Shown: one piece after another, positions 17,695-25,915 of the stretch
Numbering within the stretch: position 1 is the stretch's first letter
Layout of the letters: each line of letters opens with the position of its first letter
Assembly (NCBI GenBank): GCA_964617765.1
Contig: CAZTZY010000004.1
Location: forward strand, 1-64,000
DNA length: 64,000 nucleotides
Direction: 5' to 3'
Origin: CAZTZY01 sp964617765
GTDB lineage: Bacteria > Pseudomonadota > Gammaproteobacteria > Pseudomonadales > DT-91
Notes under the pieces: model-generated
Seen by the model: only the letters and a program-made list of their open reading frames with translations
Told to the model about the DNA's origin: nothing
The model's database searches: none
Position numbers and translations under genes: made by a program

Positions 17695-18418
17695 TCCTGG
17701 AAAAATATCTGCGTTATTATTTATAACGGTATTTTTTCTCGTATCTTGTGGGGGTGCCGATAAAAAAGAAGAAGAGCCCGTTGCATTAACGACGGAGCAA
17801 ATACGTATTATGGAATTGGTCAAGTTTGGGCCTGACCCCTATTTGGCTACGGCGCCTGTGTTCAAGAAGGAAGATAAAGAGGCAAAAGCAAAATTTGATG
17901 CATTGAAGGCTGAATTTGAATCAGCAACCAAGTTATTGGCGAGTGACGAGGCTGCCGCAGAAGTTAAGTTAAAAGCTCTAATGGAAAAATACCCAACCTA
18001 TTCTGGCCCTGTCTATAATTTGGCGGTATTGGAAAAGAATCGCGGTAATGTAAAAGCTGAGAAGGACTATCTGGACGAAGCTATAAAGCGAAACCCAATG
18101 AATTTTAGTGCGCGAAATTTGCGGGCTTTAATCTATCGTGATGATGGCAAGTTTGCAGATGCTGAAAAAGAATATCTCGAAATTATCAAATTATGGGGAG
18201 GCTATCTAACAGCCTATAAAAATATTGGTATCTTGTATGATTTGTATATGGGCAGATCCAGTGACGCGTTACCCTATTATAAAAAATACAATTTCCTGAT
18301 TCCGACGCCAGATAAACAGGTTACGGGCTGGATTGTTGATATCGAAAGACGCGTTGGTACACAGCCAGTTCCTCAGGTTCAGGAATCAGCTCCAACTACT
18401 GATTCGGGAGGGCAATAG
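17681..18418 (+). CDS. TPR lipoprotein
   Basis: This 245-aa protein has a lipoprotein signal (ALLFITVFFLVSCGG, lipobox VSC). A charged linker is followed by three or four TPR-like helix pairs (YSGPVYNLAVLEKNRGNVKAE, FSARNLRALIYRDDGKFADAE and TAYKNIGILYDLYMGRSSDAL). Small TPR lipoproteins of this kind act like PilF or NlpI in guiding assembly of outer-membrane complexes. The gene overlaps the larger TPR lipoprotein gene by 14 bp and is followed after 1 bp by the 90-aa exported protein, so it belongs to the same operon. The specific partner is unknown. Confidence 0.8.
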   Translation: MRFTNPGKISALLFITVFFLVSCGGADKKEEEPVALTTEQIRIMELVKFGPDPYLATAPVFKKEDKEAKAKFDALKAEFESATKLLASDEAAAEVKLKALMEKYPTYSGPVYNLAVLEKNRGNVKAEKDYLDEAIKRNPMNFSARNLRALIYRDDGKFADAEKEYLEIIKLWGGYLTAYKNIGILYDLYMGRSSDALPYYKKYNFLIPTPDKQVTGWIVDIERRVGTQPVPQVQESAPTTDSGGQ

Positions 18419-18419
18419 C

Positions 18420-18692
18420 ATGCGAATATTTTTATTTTTGTTAGTTCTGGGTTTTAGTTTTCGTTCGTTTGCGCAAGAGATAATTACTATTCAATCAACA
18501 ATAACCGGTAGCCAGGAACAACCTAAGGTGATCAGTATTGTTCCATGGCAGAAGCCTGAAGACCCTGATTATTTTGGTCAGGAAACTTCAGTGTTGGGTT
18601 TGACCCCGAATGTTTTCAAATCATTGGACAGGGATGGTTTCTCCAAAGAGCTTGAATACATATCAGTGATGAGAAAAAGTGCACAGAAATAG
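18420..18692 (+). CDS. Small exported protein of unknown function
   Basis: This 90-aa protein has a clear signal peptide (FLFLLVLGFSFRSFAQE, cleavage expected after SFA). The mature part is only about 70 residues: ITIQSTITGSQEQPKVISIV, then PWQKPEDPDYFGQE, and a C-terminal helix with SLDRDGFSKELEYI. I do not recognise the family, but similar short proteins with a VPWQ-type motif are encoded in operons with ExbB/ExbD genes, from general recollection. The ATG at 18420 is preceded by GGGAGGGC and starts 1 bp after the upstream stop codon, so this is a real gene. The frame also stays open upstream inside the previous gene, but that extension lacks a ribosome-binding site. Confidence 0.72.
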   Translation: MRIFLFLLVLGFSFRSFAQEIITIQSTITGSQEQPKVISIVPWQKPEDPDYFGQETSVLGLTPNVFKSLDRDGFSKELEYISVMRKSAQK

Positions 18693-18873
18693 CTGTTTTA
18701 TTACAATATAGACATGAATAAGGTATTTTAATTGGTACTAAAATGTCTAGAATAGAAGCTAATTATTTGGCATTAAAAATTATAATAAAAAAACCGGGTT
18801 CAGCTTAAAAAGAAATCATTCGATCAAAAGTACACCATTAACAATTAACACTCAAAACCAGTAGGTAAAAGTT

Positions 18874-19491
18874 ATGAATGCAATAATAAAATTTATGCAA
18901 GACGGTGGTTTTTTTATGATTCCAATCGCCTTATGTATGGGAACCGGAGTCGTAATCGCCATAGAGCGATTTATATTCCTGACCATGCAAAAGATATCAA
19001 ACAGGAAGGCGTTTGATGAAATGCTACCCATCATTAAAAAAGGGGATATTGATGCATTGGTTAAATATACCAAAGCGTCAAAGGCTCCTGTTTCAAGCAT
19101 CATTGGAGCGGGTGCAGCCCGTCTTAAAGAAACTCAGGATCGTGATGATATTTCCTACGCAATGGAAGAGTGTGTGATGGAAGCTACTCCGCGTTTGGAA
19201 AGACGTACCGGTTATCTCCCCATGTTGGCAAACATTTCAACTTTGTTAGGTCTTCTGGGTACTGTTATGGGTCTTATAGATGCGTTCTCTGCAGTTGCCC
19301 ATGCTGAAGCCGCTGAAAAATCAGCATTATTAACAGCCAGTATCGCGGTCGGTATGAACACCACGGCATTTGGATTGTTAGGTGCTATTCCTTTGGTTCT
19401 TGCCTATGCCTTGTTGCAAACAAGAACAACCGAAATTGTTGATAGTTTAGAGATGGCCGGTGTGAAGTTTTTAAACATGATCGTGCGCTAA
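18874..19491 (+). CDS. MotA/TolQ/ExbB-family proton-channel protein
   Basis: This 205-aa protein has the three-helix ExbB/TolQ plan: TM1 at about residues 13-35 (FFMIPIALCMGTGVVIAIERFIFL), a cytoplasmic loop, then TM2 and TM3 with the family signatures ANISTLLGLLGTVMGLIDAF and NTTAFGLLGAIPLVLAYALL. The conserved threonine of the TM3 proton pathway is present in NTT. ExbB-type pentamers surround two ExbD-type helices and convert ion flow into motion of a TonB-like partner. It is followed by two ExbD-like genes and an AgmX/PglI-type protein, the same set as AglR-AglQ-AglS in Myxococcus. There are 181 bp before it, so it may have its own promoter. Confidence 0.92.
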   Translation: MNAIIKFMQDGGFFMIPIALCMGTGVVIAIERFIFLTMQKISNRKAFDEMLPIIKKGDIDALVKYTKASKAPVSSIIGAGAARLKETQDRDDISYAMEECVMEATPRLERRTGYLPMLANISTLLGLLGTVMGLIDAFSAVAHAEAAEKSALLTASIAVGMNTTAFGLLGAIPLVLAYALLQTRTTEIVDSLEMAGVKFLNMIVR

Positions 19492-19520
19492 ATTTATTGG
19501 CTGATTTTGAGTATTAATAT

Positions 19521-20051
19521 ATGTCTAGAAGAAAAAAACATAAAGTTGAAGATCTAGAACTTAGTGCTTTCATGAATATCCTGATTGTTTTGGTTCCGAT
19601 ACTTTTAACCAATATGACTATCAGTGCAACGACGATTCTTGATCTAAAGCTGCCGCCGGGTGGTGCTGGCGGTGGAGGCGCATCTGAAAATCAGCAAATC
19701 GAATTAATTATCCATAAGGATTATATGACCCTGAATTACCCTGCAGGAGTTTATATGGATGAGTTTCCCAAGAAGAATGATGAGTATGATTTGAAAGCTT
19801 TGGCAGCGAAATTACAGGTATTAAAACCTGCGATAGAGGAGAGCATTGGTAAGCCAAAGCGTGACATATTAATTTTAGCAGAGGAAAAAACCGATTATCA
19901 GGCACTGGTATCGACAATGGATGCTGTTAGATCATTTGAGGTGGATGAGGGAGAAAAGTTGGTTGAATATGAATTATTTCCGGATATTTCTTTAGGTGAT
20001 TCACCAGTATTGGCAGGTTCTGATGCTCAGGAATCTGGAGTTGCACCATGA
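19521..20051 (+). CDS. ExbD/TolR-like stator protein with Asn in place of the catalytic Asp
   Basis: This 176-aa protein has a short basic N-terminus, a single transmembrane helix (AFMNILIVLVPILLTNM, about residues 17-33) and a periplasmic domain. The glycine-rich stretch LPPGGAGGGGASE lies just outside the membrane. In ExbD, TolR and MotB the helix carries an essential protonatable Asp, in the context LxDVxLVLL. Here the equivalent position is Asn (FMNILIVL). It overlaps the second ExbD-like gene by 4 bp; that protein keeps the Asp, so the two probably form a heterodimer inside one ExbB pentamer. Asn cannot be protonated in the same way, so this subunit is probably structural or regulatory. 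Confidence 0.88.
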   Translation: MSRRKKHKVEDLELSAFMNILIVLVPILLTNMTISATTILDLKLPPGGAGGGGASENQQIELIIHKDYMTLNYPAGVYMDEFPKKNDEYDLKALAAKLQVLKPAIEESIGKPKRDILILAEEKTDYQALVSTMDAVRSFEVDEGEKLVEYELFPDISLGDSPVLAGSDAQESGVAP

Positions 20052-20551
20052 AGCAATCAATGCGTGCAAAAAGAATGCAGCGTAAGCATTCCCGTCATGG
20101 TGACGATGGTACTCTTAGTTTAACAGCATTAATGGATGTATTTACCGTTCTGGTGTTTATGATGCTGATTAACTCTCAAGATGGTGTGCAGTTAAACGAT
20201 ACTAAAGAAATGAGAATGCCTGTATCCAGTGCACTTGAACTCCCCAAAGAAAATTTACTCGTGATGATTGTCAAAAACGATATTCTTGTGCAGGGTAATA
20301 AAGTGGGTGAAGTTTCAGCAATCAATGATAAGAAAGAGATTGATTTAACCGCTTTCAGTGAGGAATTGAAGTATCAGGCTGATAGGCATCCTGATTTAAC
20401 CGATGAAGAGAAAGAGTTGGGGCGACCTATTACGATTCAGGCTGATCGCAAGCTGCCTTATTCTGTGTTGAAGCAAATTATGTCTGCTGCTGCCATGGCT
20501 GAGTATCGCAATATTTCTTTGGCTGTAACGCATAAGTCGAAGGAGGGTTGA
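20048..20551 (+). CDS. ExbD/TolR-like stator protein with intact Asp
   Basis: This 167-aa protein has a basic N-terminus (KQSMRAKRMQRKHSRHG) and one transmembrane helix containing LTALMDVFTVLVFMML, in which the family's proton-carrying Asp is at about residue 31. A periplasmic ExbD-like domain follows, ending with PITIQADRKLPYSVLKQIMS and ISLAVTHK, the usual TolR/ExbD fold signature. It should supply the ion-dependent force-generating half of the stator together with the Asn-type ExbD encoded just upstream (4-bp overlap). The downstream TonB-like gene starts 2 bp after this one ends. Confidence 0.9.
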   Translation: MKQSMRAKRMQRKHSRHGDDGTLSLTALMDVFTVLVFMMLINSQDGVQLNDTKEMRMPVSSALELPKENLLVMIVKNDILVQGNKVGEVSAINDKKEIDLTAFSEELKYQADRHPDLTDEEKELGRPITIQADRKLPYSVLKQIMSAAAMAEYRNISLAVTHKSKEG

Positions 20552-20553
20552 AT

Positions 20554-21621
20554 ATGCAGAATACTTCATCATATTCAAGTCTCGATACTTTATTGCCCTG
20601 GTCATCTTCAGCTAAGGAAGATAAACGCTTTAATATATTGGTTATTATATTTCTTCTCTTTTTATTATTTGCCAGCTTTTGGGTGAAGAGTGTTCAGTTG
20701 CCTAAGGTTGATCGAAAAGAGTTGGAGGCACTTCCGCCATCAATTGCGAAAATCATCATCAAGAAAAAGGAAGAGTTGAAACGTAAACCCGTTGAAATCA
20801 AGAAAGTTACTGAAGAAGTAGCACAAAAGACTGAGGAAGCCCCAAAGGTTGAAGAAGTTAAGCAGGTGGAAGTAGAAAAGCCTGCTGAAGTTAAACAGGC
20901 CATTAAACCTGTTATGACGGCTGAACAAGTTCGTGAGATTAAGGTTTCAGAGGCTAAAGCAGTTGCCAATAAAGAAATATCAAAGATAAAAGATGATTTG
21001 GCGTCAATGCGAAATATGTTTGCACCCAAGAGTATAGCGCCCGGTGGTGGAGGTAATGGAGGAATTAAAGTTTCAACAGCTTTGGGTAACTCTGGCGCTG
21101 GTGTTTCCCGTTCGCAAATAGTTGGCGCAGGAACGGGTGGTAGTGGCGGTATTTCAGTTTCTTCAGGTGCATCTTCGGGATTGGGTGGTGGTTCAGGTGG
21201 TGGCTCAGGTACCGGTATTGGTAGTGGCAGCGGTCGCGGAGATACCAATGTTGATAGCGTAACCTTGGGCGGAGCAATTGTTGATACTGGCGGTGATGTT
21301 GCGGATGCTATAAAAAGTGCCGGATCTGCTGGTAATCGCAGTGAAGAGTCTATTCGTTCTACATTGGATGCGAATAAATCTGCATTGTATGCAATATACA
21401 ACAGGGCATTACGTGAAGATCCATCTTTACAAGGCAAGGTGGTTTTCAAATTGGTGATTGAGCCGGATGGTTCTGTATCTTCTTGTTCGATAGTCAGTAC
21501 GGAGCTTAATGATCCGGCATTGGGTAATAAACTGATAAGCCGTATGAAGTTTATTAATTTCGGTCCCGATGATGTGACCCAAACAACGACTCAATGGGCT
21601 ATCGATTTTTTGCCTAATTAG
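20554..21621 (+). CDS. TonB-like protein with AgmX/PglI-type C-terminal domain
   Basis: This 355-aa protein has one N-terminal transmembrane helix (about residues 26-46, FNILVIIFLLFLLFASFWV) and a charged Lys/Glu/Pro/Val-rich region. A long Gly/Ser-rich linker follows (about residues 155-255). The C-terminal domain (IRSTLDANKSALYAIYNRAL, then GKVVFKLVIEPDGSV) matches the AgmX/PglI C-terminal family, related to TonB. Such proteins transmit motion from an ExbBD-type motor across the periplasm to an outer-membrane partner. The ATG at 20554 is chosen because AGGAGGG lies 6 nt upstream; the TTG at 20548 is an alternative. It closes the operon and is followed by a hairpin. Confidence 0.88.
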   Translation: MQNTSSYSSLDTLLPWSSSAKEDKRFNILVIIFLLFLLFASFWVKSVQLPKVDRKELEALPPSIAKIIIKKKEELKRKPVEIKKVTEEVAQKTEEAPKVEEVKQVEVEKPAEVKQAIKPVMTAEQVREIKVSEAKAVANKEISKIKDDLASMRNMFAPKSIAPGGGGNGGIKVSTALGNSGAGVSRSQIVGAGTGGSGGISVSSGASSGLGGGSGGGSGTGIGSGSGRGDTNVDSVTLGGAIVDTGGDVADAIKSAGSAGNRSEESIRSTLDANKSALYAIYNRALREDPSLQGKVVFKLVIEPDGSVSSCSIVSTELNDPALGNKLISRMKFINFGPDDVTQTTTQWAIDFLPN

Positions 21622-21632
21622 CGGTTTTTTTT

Positions 21633-21660
21633 AAATGCCATTCAATCCTGAATGGCATTT
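21633..21660 (+). terminator. Hairpin after the TonB-like gene, probable terminator
   Basis: A perfect 12-bp stem (AAATGCCATTCA / TGAATGGCATTT) with a 4-nt loop begins 12 bp after the stop codon. The following bases are moderately T-rich (CTCTTGTTTT) rather than a classic U-tract. It separates the motor cluster from the YCF48-RND-DUF1329 genes. The rest of the interval to 21975 is AT-rich and appears to hold only the leader of the next gene; I could not define a promoter there. Confidence 0.7.
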
Positions 21661-21975
21661 AACCTCTTGTTTTACATGTTGAATTAAATAATTGATAGGG
21701 TCAAAAACTATAGGCATATTGGATCTGCGGATTTAACGATTATTCATTGCTTGGATGTTATTTTTTCATAGAGTAATTAGGCTGTAAGTTTTTAGGGTCA
21801 ATTAATGCCTTTTAGGCAATGTTGTATATTTAATTTTTAAGTTTTTGAAAATTCATCTGGGTTTTGCCATGTGTTTTTGTGATAATGACTGGTCTTGCTA
21901 AGCCTGATTTGGAATAAGGTTCGTTAAAGCATTTTGGTTTTGAATAATAATAAGTTTGTGTAGAGGAACATCTTC

Positions 21976-23196
21976 ATGCATGTCTCATCTCGGGGTTTTA
22001 AGCGTGTGCGCTTTTTACTGGCTTGCTCAATGCTTGCACCTTTATTCAGTGCAACAGTATTTGCAGGAATACCTGCTGCATCGGAAATAATGCCCAAAGC
22101 CAGTAAATCACTTCTTCTTGATATAGAGAGTGTTGGCGGGAAAATTATTGCTGTTGGCGAGAGAGGGCATATTTTATTATCTGACGACCAAGGTAATACC
22201 TGGTCACAAGCTTCTGTCCCTACGGTACAAATGCTGAATGCTGTTGATTTCCCTGATGAGAATCTGGGTTGGGCAGTGGGTCATGATGGCAATATTCTTC
22301 ATTCAGAAGATGGTGGGGAAACATGGCTTTTGCAGCGTGATGGTCTTAAGGCTCAGCATGGGTCAAACATTACAGCATTGAGTAAAGCCAAATCCAAAGT
22401 GCAGGATCTGGAAAAACAGATTGAAGAAATGAGTTTGTCTGTAGAAGTTGAGCCTGTTGAAGAAGTTGTTCAGCCTCTGGATGAAAATGGCATAGTTATT
22501 GAAGCGCCGTTGACTATTGAGGAGCAACTGGAAGAGGCTCAATGGGAACTGGAAAAGGCCCAAGAAAGCATTAAAGGTCCATCAATTGCACCACCGTTGA
22601 TGGATGTTTGGTTTGCTGATGAAAATAATGGTTGGGCAGTCGGGGCATTTGGTACTTTATTACAAACAAAAAACGCCGGTAAAACATGGATTGATCGTGG
22701 TGCCGATATTAATAATACGGAAGGCTACCATTTAAATGCAGTTACCGGTGTTGCCGGAACTGTGTTTATTGCAGGGGAGGCGGGATTTCTGGTTTATACG
22801 CAAGATAATGGCGAAACCTGGGTTAAGGGTAATTTGGGCTATGAGGGGACTATTTTTGGAATACTCGCTTCGGCAAATGGATCATTTGTTGTAGTGACAG
22901 GATTAAGGGGTAATACCTTGCTTAGCTCGGATATGGGTCTTACCTGGGCGCCATTAAGTCCCGGTATTGATTATTCATTGTCCGGTGGTTGTGTGTATGG
23001 AGAAGAAAGTTTAGTACTTGTTGGTTCTGGAGGCTCCATTGCCGTCAGTCATGATAAAGGAGCAACATTCGATCGCTACACATTGCCTGCCCGCGCATCA
23101 TTAAGCAGTGTTATCAGCTTGGAAGGTGACCATTTTCTGTTGGTTGGTCAGGGTGGAGTTCACCAGTTTGATATTAACACTAAAAAGAATAATTAA
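21976..23196 (+). CDS. YCF48-like (BNR-type beta-propeller) exported protein
   Basis: This 406-aa protein has a signal peptide (RFLLACSMLAPLFSATVFA, cleavage near residue 30). The mature part is a propeller of the YCF48/BNR kind with repeated blades such as LGWAVGHDGNILHSEDGGETW, NNGWAVGAFGTLLQTKNAGK and VVTGLRGNTLLSSDMGLTW. An acidic coiled-coil-like insert (residues about 131-200) separates the first and second halves. In many gammaproteobacteria this family sits directly before an RND/MMPL exporter and near DUF1302/DUF1329 genes, as here with the next two genes. It probably acts in the periplasm as a partner of that exporter. The substrate is unknown; the photosystem function of plant YCF48 does not apply. 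Confidence 0.85.
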   Translation: MHVSSRGFKRVRFLLACSMLAPLFSATVFAGIPAASEIMPKASKSLLLDIESVGGKIIAVGERGHILLSDDQGNTWSQASVPTVQMLNAVDFPDENLGWAVGHDGNILHSEDGGETWLLQRDGLKAQHGSNITALSKAKSKVQDLEKQIEEMSLSVEVEPVEEVVQPLDENGIVIEAPLTIEEQLEEAQWELEKAQESIKGPSIAPPLMDVWFADENNGWAVGAFGTLLQTKNAGKTWIDRGADINNTEGYHLNAVTGVAGTVFIAGEAGFLVYTQDNGETWVKGNLGYEGTIFGILASANGSFVVVTGLRGNTLLSSDMGLTWAPLSPGIDYSLSGGCVYGEESLVLVGSGGSIAVSHDKGATFDRYTLPARASLSSVISLEGDHFLLVGQGGVHQFDINTKKNN

Positions 23197-23213
23197 AATA
23201 TTTGAGGTGAACA

Positions 23214-25739
23214 ATGTCTGAGCAATCCAATCTCAGTTCTTACCAGTACGGTTCGGAAGCTAAAATTTACGAGCGATTGATATTTGATAATCGTCCGGCC
23301 TTGTTGGTATTTTTCTTTATAACGACGATGTTTTTTGCATTTCAGGCTTCGCATATCCGTTTAGATACCAACTTTTTGAAGATGATTCCTTCCGAACATC
23401 CTTTTATCAAGAATATGGTAGAAAATCTTTCTGATATCGGAGCTGTAGGTACAGTTATCCAGATCGCAGTGGAAACCACTGAAGGTGATATTTTCACTCC
23501 GGAATATCTTGAAACACTCAAGCAAATTAGTGACGAAACCTTCTTTTTGCCCGGTGTAAATCGGGTAGGGCTGGAATCAATATGGACTCCTAACGTCAGG
23601 TGGTCGGAAGTTACAGAAGAAGGTTTTGACGGTGGCCCAGTAATACCTAACGCTTATGATAGATCGCCGCAAAAAATAAAAGAATTACGTGAAAATATTC
23701 TACGTTCGGGACGTGTGGGAAGTCTGGTCGCTGATAATTTTAAATCTTCAATCGTATCTGCAACATTGTTTGATCAAGATCCTGATACCAAAAAGCCTCT
23801 TGATTATCAGGCATTTTCTGCAGAGTTGGAAAAGAAAATCCGGGATAAATATCAAACTGATAAAATCAAGATTCATGTTGTAGGTATTGCCAAGTTAATC
23901 GGTGATTTGACAGATGCAGGGCCTGAAATTGCCATGTTTTTTGTTTATGCATTAATCATTTCTTTCCTTTTGTTGATGTGGTATTCGCATTGTTTTATAT
24001 CTACAGTCGTTTTGTTAGTCTGTGCTGTGATTTCAGTCATTTGGCAATTAGGCATATTGGAAACCTTTGGTGATGTTGGTCATGCCATGCAGGGCTGGGT
24101 AGCTACAGGTAAAATTGCAGCACTTTTTGGGACTTATGGATCTTCAGGAGAGTCGGTACTGCTATCTGTGGCGCAGTTTTTAACTGATAACTCCAGTTTA
24201 AGTGCATATTCTAGCCTGGTACCATTTTTGGTGTTTGCTATTTCAATAAGTCATGGCATCCAGAATATCAATACTACAGCATTAAATATGGCTGATGGAT
24301 TGCCGGCGGTAGAGGCGTCACGTCGTTCGTTTAGCTCATTGTATATAGCCGGTATGACGGCTTTGCTCGCCGATGTGATAGGTTTTGCTACACTTTATGT
24401 GATTGATATCCCCTCAATCAAGCAACTAACCATAGCAGCCAGTATTGGCATTGCCGTGATTATTTTTACCAAGTTGATTTTATTGACCATTATCATGTCT
24501 TATCTTGGGGTAACTAAAGCGGGTATTAAACACTTTAAAAATAAAGGTCTTAAACATCCCGTTATTTGGGAAAAAGTTTCGAATGTGGCTACACCGAAAC
24601 TGGCGGCCGCCTCTTTGGTGATTGCTTTGGTTATGACTGTTGCCGGCTATTATACGTATGGTAAAAACGTCAAAGTCGGTGATCTTGATGAAGGTGCTCC
24701 AGAGCTACATCCAGATTCCCGATATAACCTGGATAACAAGTATATTGCCGATAATTATACTGTCAGCTCAGATATATTTCTGATCATGGTCAAGACGCCT
24801 AAAGACAAGTGTGTCAGCTATGAAAATCTTGAAGTACTGGATCGTTTTGGCTGGACAATGGAGAACGTTGAGGGTGTTCAGTCTTCAGTTTCCATGTCGT
24901 TTGTGGTTCGTCAGGTGTTAGCGGGTTTTAGCGAGGGTAGTTTGAAATGGAGTACTATACCTCGTGATCAACAGGCGATTGACAGTACTGTTTTCCAGAT
25001 CCCGCCACAATTGGTGAACTCGGATTGTAGCTATGCTCCTCTTGTACTTTTCCTTGCGGATCATAAGGCAGAAACACTTGATCGTGTTGTGAAGGCGGCA
25101 AACAAATTTATTGCTGAAAACCCGATGAAAGAGCTTAAGTTTTTATTGGCTACAGGTAATGCAGGTATAGAAGCTGCTACCAATGAAGTTATTGTAAATG
25201 CCTATTTGAAAATGTTGGCACTGGTGTATGGAGTTGTGACCTTGTTAGTCTTCGTCACATTTAATTCCTGGCGCCCCACAGTTTGTATTGTCATACCATT
25301 GGTAATTACTTCTTTATTGTGTGATGCATTGATGGCATATCTAGGTATAGGTATCAAGGTAGCTACATTGCCAGTGGTTGCTTTGGGTGTAGGTATTGGC
25401 GTTGATTATGGTATTTACATTTATGCCAAGCTGGAAACCTATTTACATGAAGGTTTGCCTTTGCGTGAAGCTTATTTTAATACCTTGAAAACAACAGGTA
25501 ATGCGATTGTATTAACTGCAGTAACATTGGCCATTGGTGTAATTACCTGGATATGGTCACCTATTAAATTCCAGGCAGATATGGGCGTTTTATTAACATT
25601 TATGTTTTTGTGGAATATGGTTGGTGCATTATGGTTACTTCCAGCTCTGGCATATTTCCTGATCAAGCCTGAAAAAATTGTGGCTCAGGAAGCTAAAAGA
25701 CAAGAGAAAAAAATGAAAAAAATGGCTAAATCGACCTGA
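23214..25739 (+). CDS. RND/MMPL-family inner-membrane exporter
   Basis: This 841-aa membrane protein has the two-fold RND plan: TM1 at about residues 28-46, a large periplasmic loop, and a first TM bundle at about 235-440 with SISHGIQNINTTAL, typical of MMPL proteins. A second single helix near 460, a second loop and a final bundle from about 655 follow (LPVVALGVGIGVDYGIYIYAKL). The GVGIGVDYGIY motif carries an Asp that may be part of proton relay. This shorter form is related to hopanoid, lipid or hydrocarbon exporters rather than AcrB-type multidrug pumps. It lies 17 bp after the YCF48-like gene. There is no dedicated HlyD or TolC partner nearby, so export would depend on periplasmic carriers such as the DUF1329 protein. 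Confidence 0.9.
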   Translation: MSEQSNLSSYQYGSEAKIYERLIFDNRPALLVFFFITTMFFAFQASHIRLDTNFLKMIPSEHPFIKNMVENLSDIGAVGTVIQIAVETTEGDIFTPEYLETLKQISDETFFLPGVNRVGLESIWTPNVRWSEVTEEGFDGGPVIPNAYDRSPQKIKELRENILRSGRVGSLVADNFKSSIVSATLFDQDPDTKKPLDYQAFSAELEKKIRDKYQTDKIKIHVVGIAKLIGDLTDAGPEIAMFFVYALIISFLLLMWYSHCFISTVVLLVCAVISVIWQLGILETFGDVGHAMQGWVATGKIAALFGTYGSSGESVLLSVAQFLTDNSSLSAYSSLVPFLVFAISISHGIQNINTTALNMADGLPAVEASRRSFSSLYIAGMTALLADVIGFATLYVIDIPSIKQLTIAASIGIAVIIFTKLILLTIIMSYLGVTKAGIKHFKNKGLKHPVIWEKVSNVATPKLAAASLVIALVMTVAGYYTYGKNVKVGDLDEGAPELHPDSRYNLDNKYIADNYTVSSDIFLIMVKTPKDKCVSYENLEVLDRFGWTMENVEGVQSSVSMSFVVRQVLAGFSEGSLKWSTIPRDQQAIDSTVFQIPPQLVNSDCSYAPLVLFLADHKAETLDRVVKAANKFIAENPMKELKFLLATGNAGIEAATNEVIVNAYLKMLALVYGVVTLLVFVTFNSWRPTVCIVIPLVITSLLCDALMAYLGIGIKVATLPVVALGVGIGVDYGIYIYAKLETYLHEGLPLREAYFNTLKTTGNAIVLTAVTLAIGVITWIWSPIKFQADMGVLLTFMFLWNMVGALWLLPALAYFLIKPEKIVAQEAKRQEKKMKKMAKST

Positions 25740-25915
25740 TTGAAAAGAGCATTACGCTAGATTTCTATTTGCTTCATTGCACTTGGTTAACTTGATAAGT
25801 AATGTTTTTTCGCTAATCTAGGCAAAATTAAGTCAATGTTTTTTGGATGTTGTGAATTATTTAAAGTGATATTAATGAAGTCGAATACATTTATATTATG
25901 GGGAATTTCTAGGTA

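Noticed and set aside
20694..21449. 251-aa minus-strand open frame opposite the TonB-like gene
   Set aside because: It is a Pro/Ser-rich shadow of the Gly/Ser/Lys-rich coding strand; the plus strand has the transmembrane helix, a strong ribosome-binding site and a known C-terminal domain.
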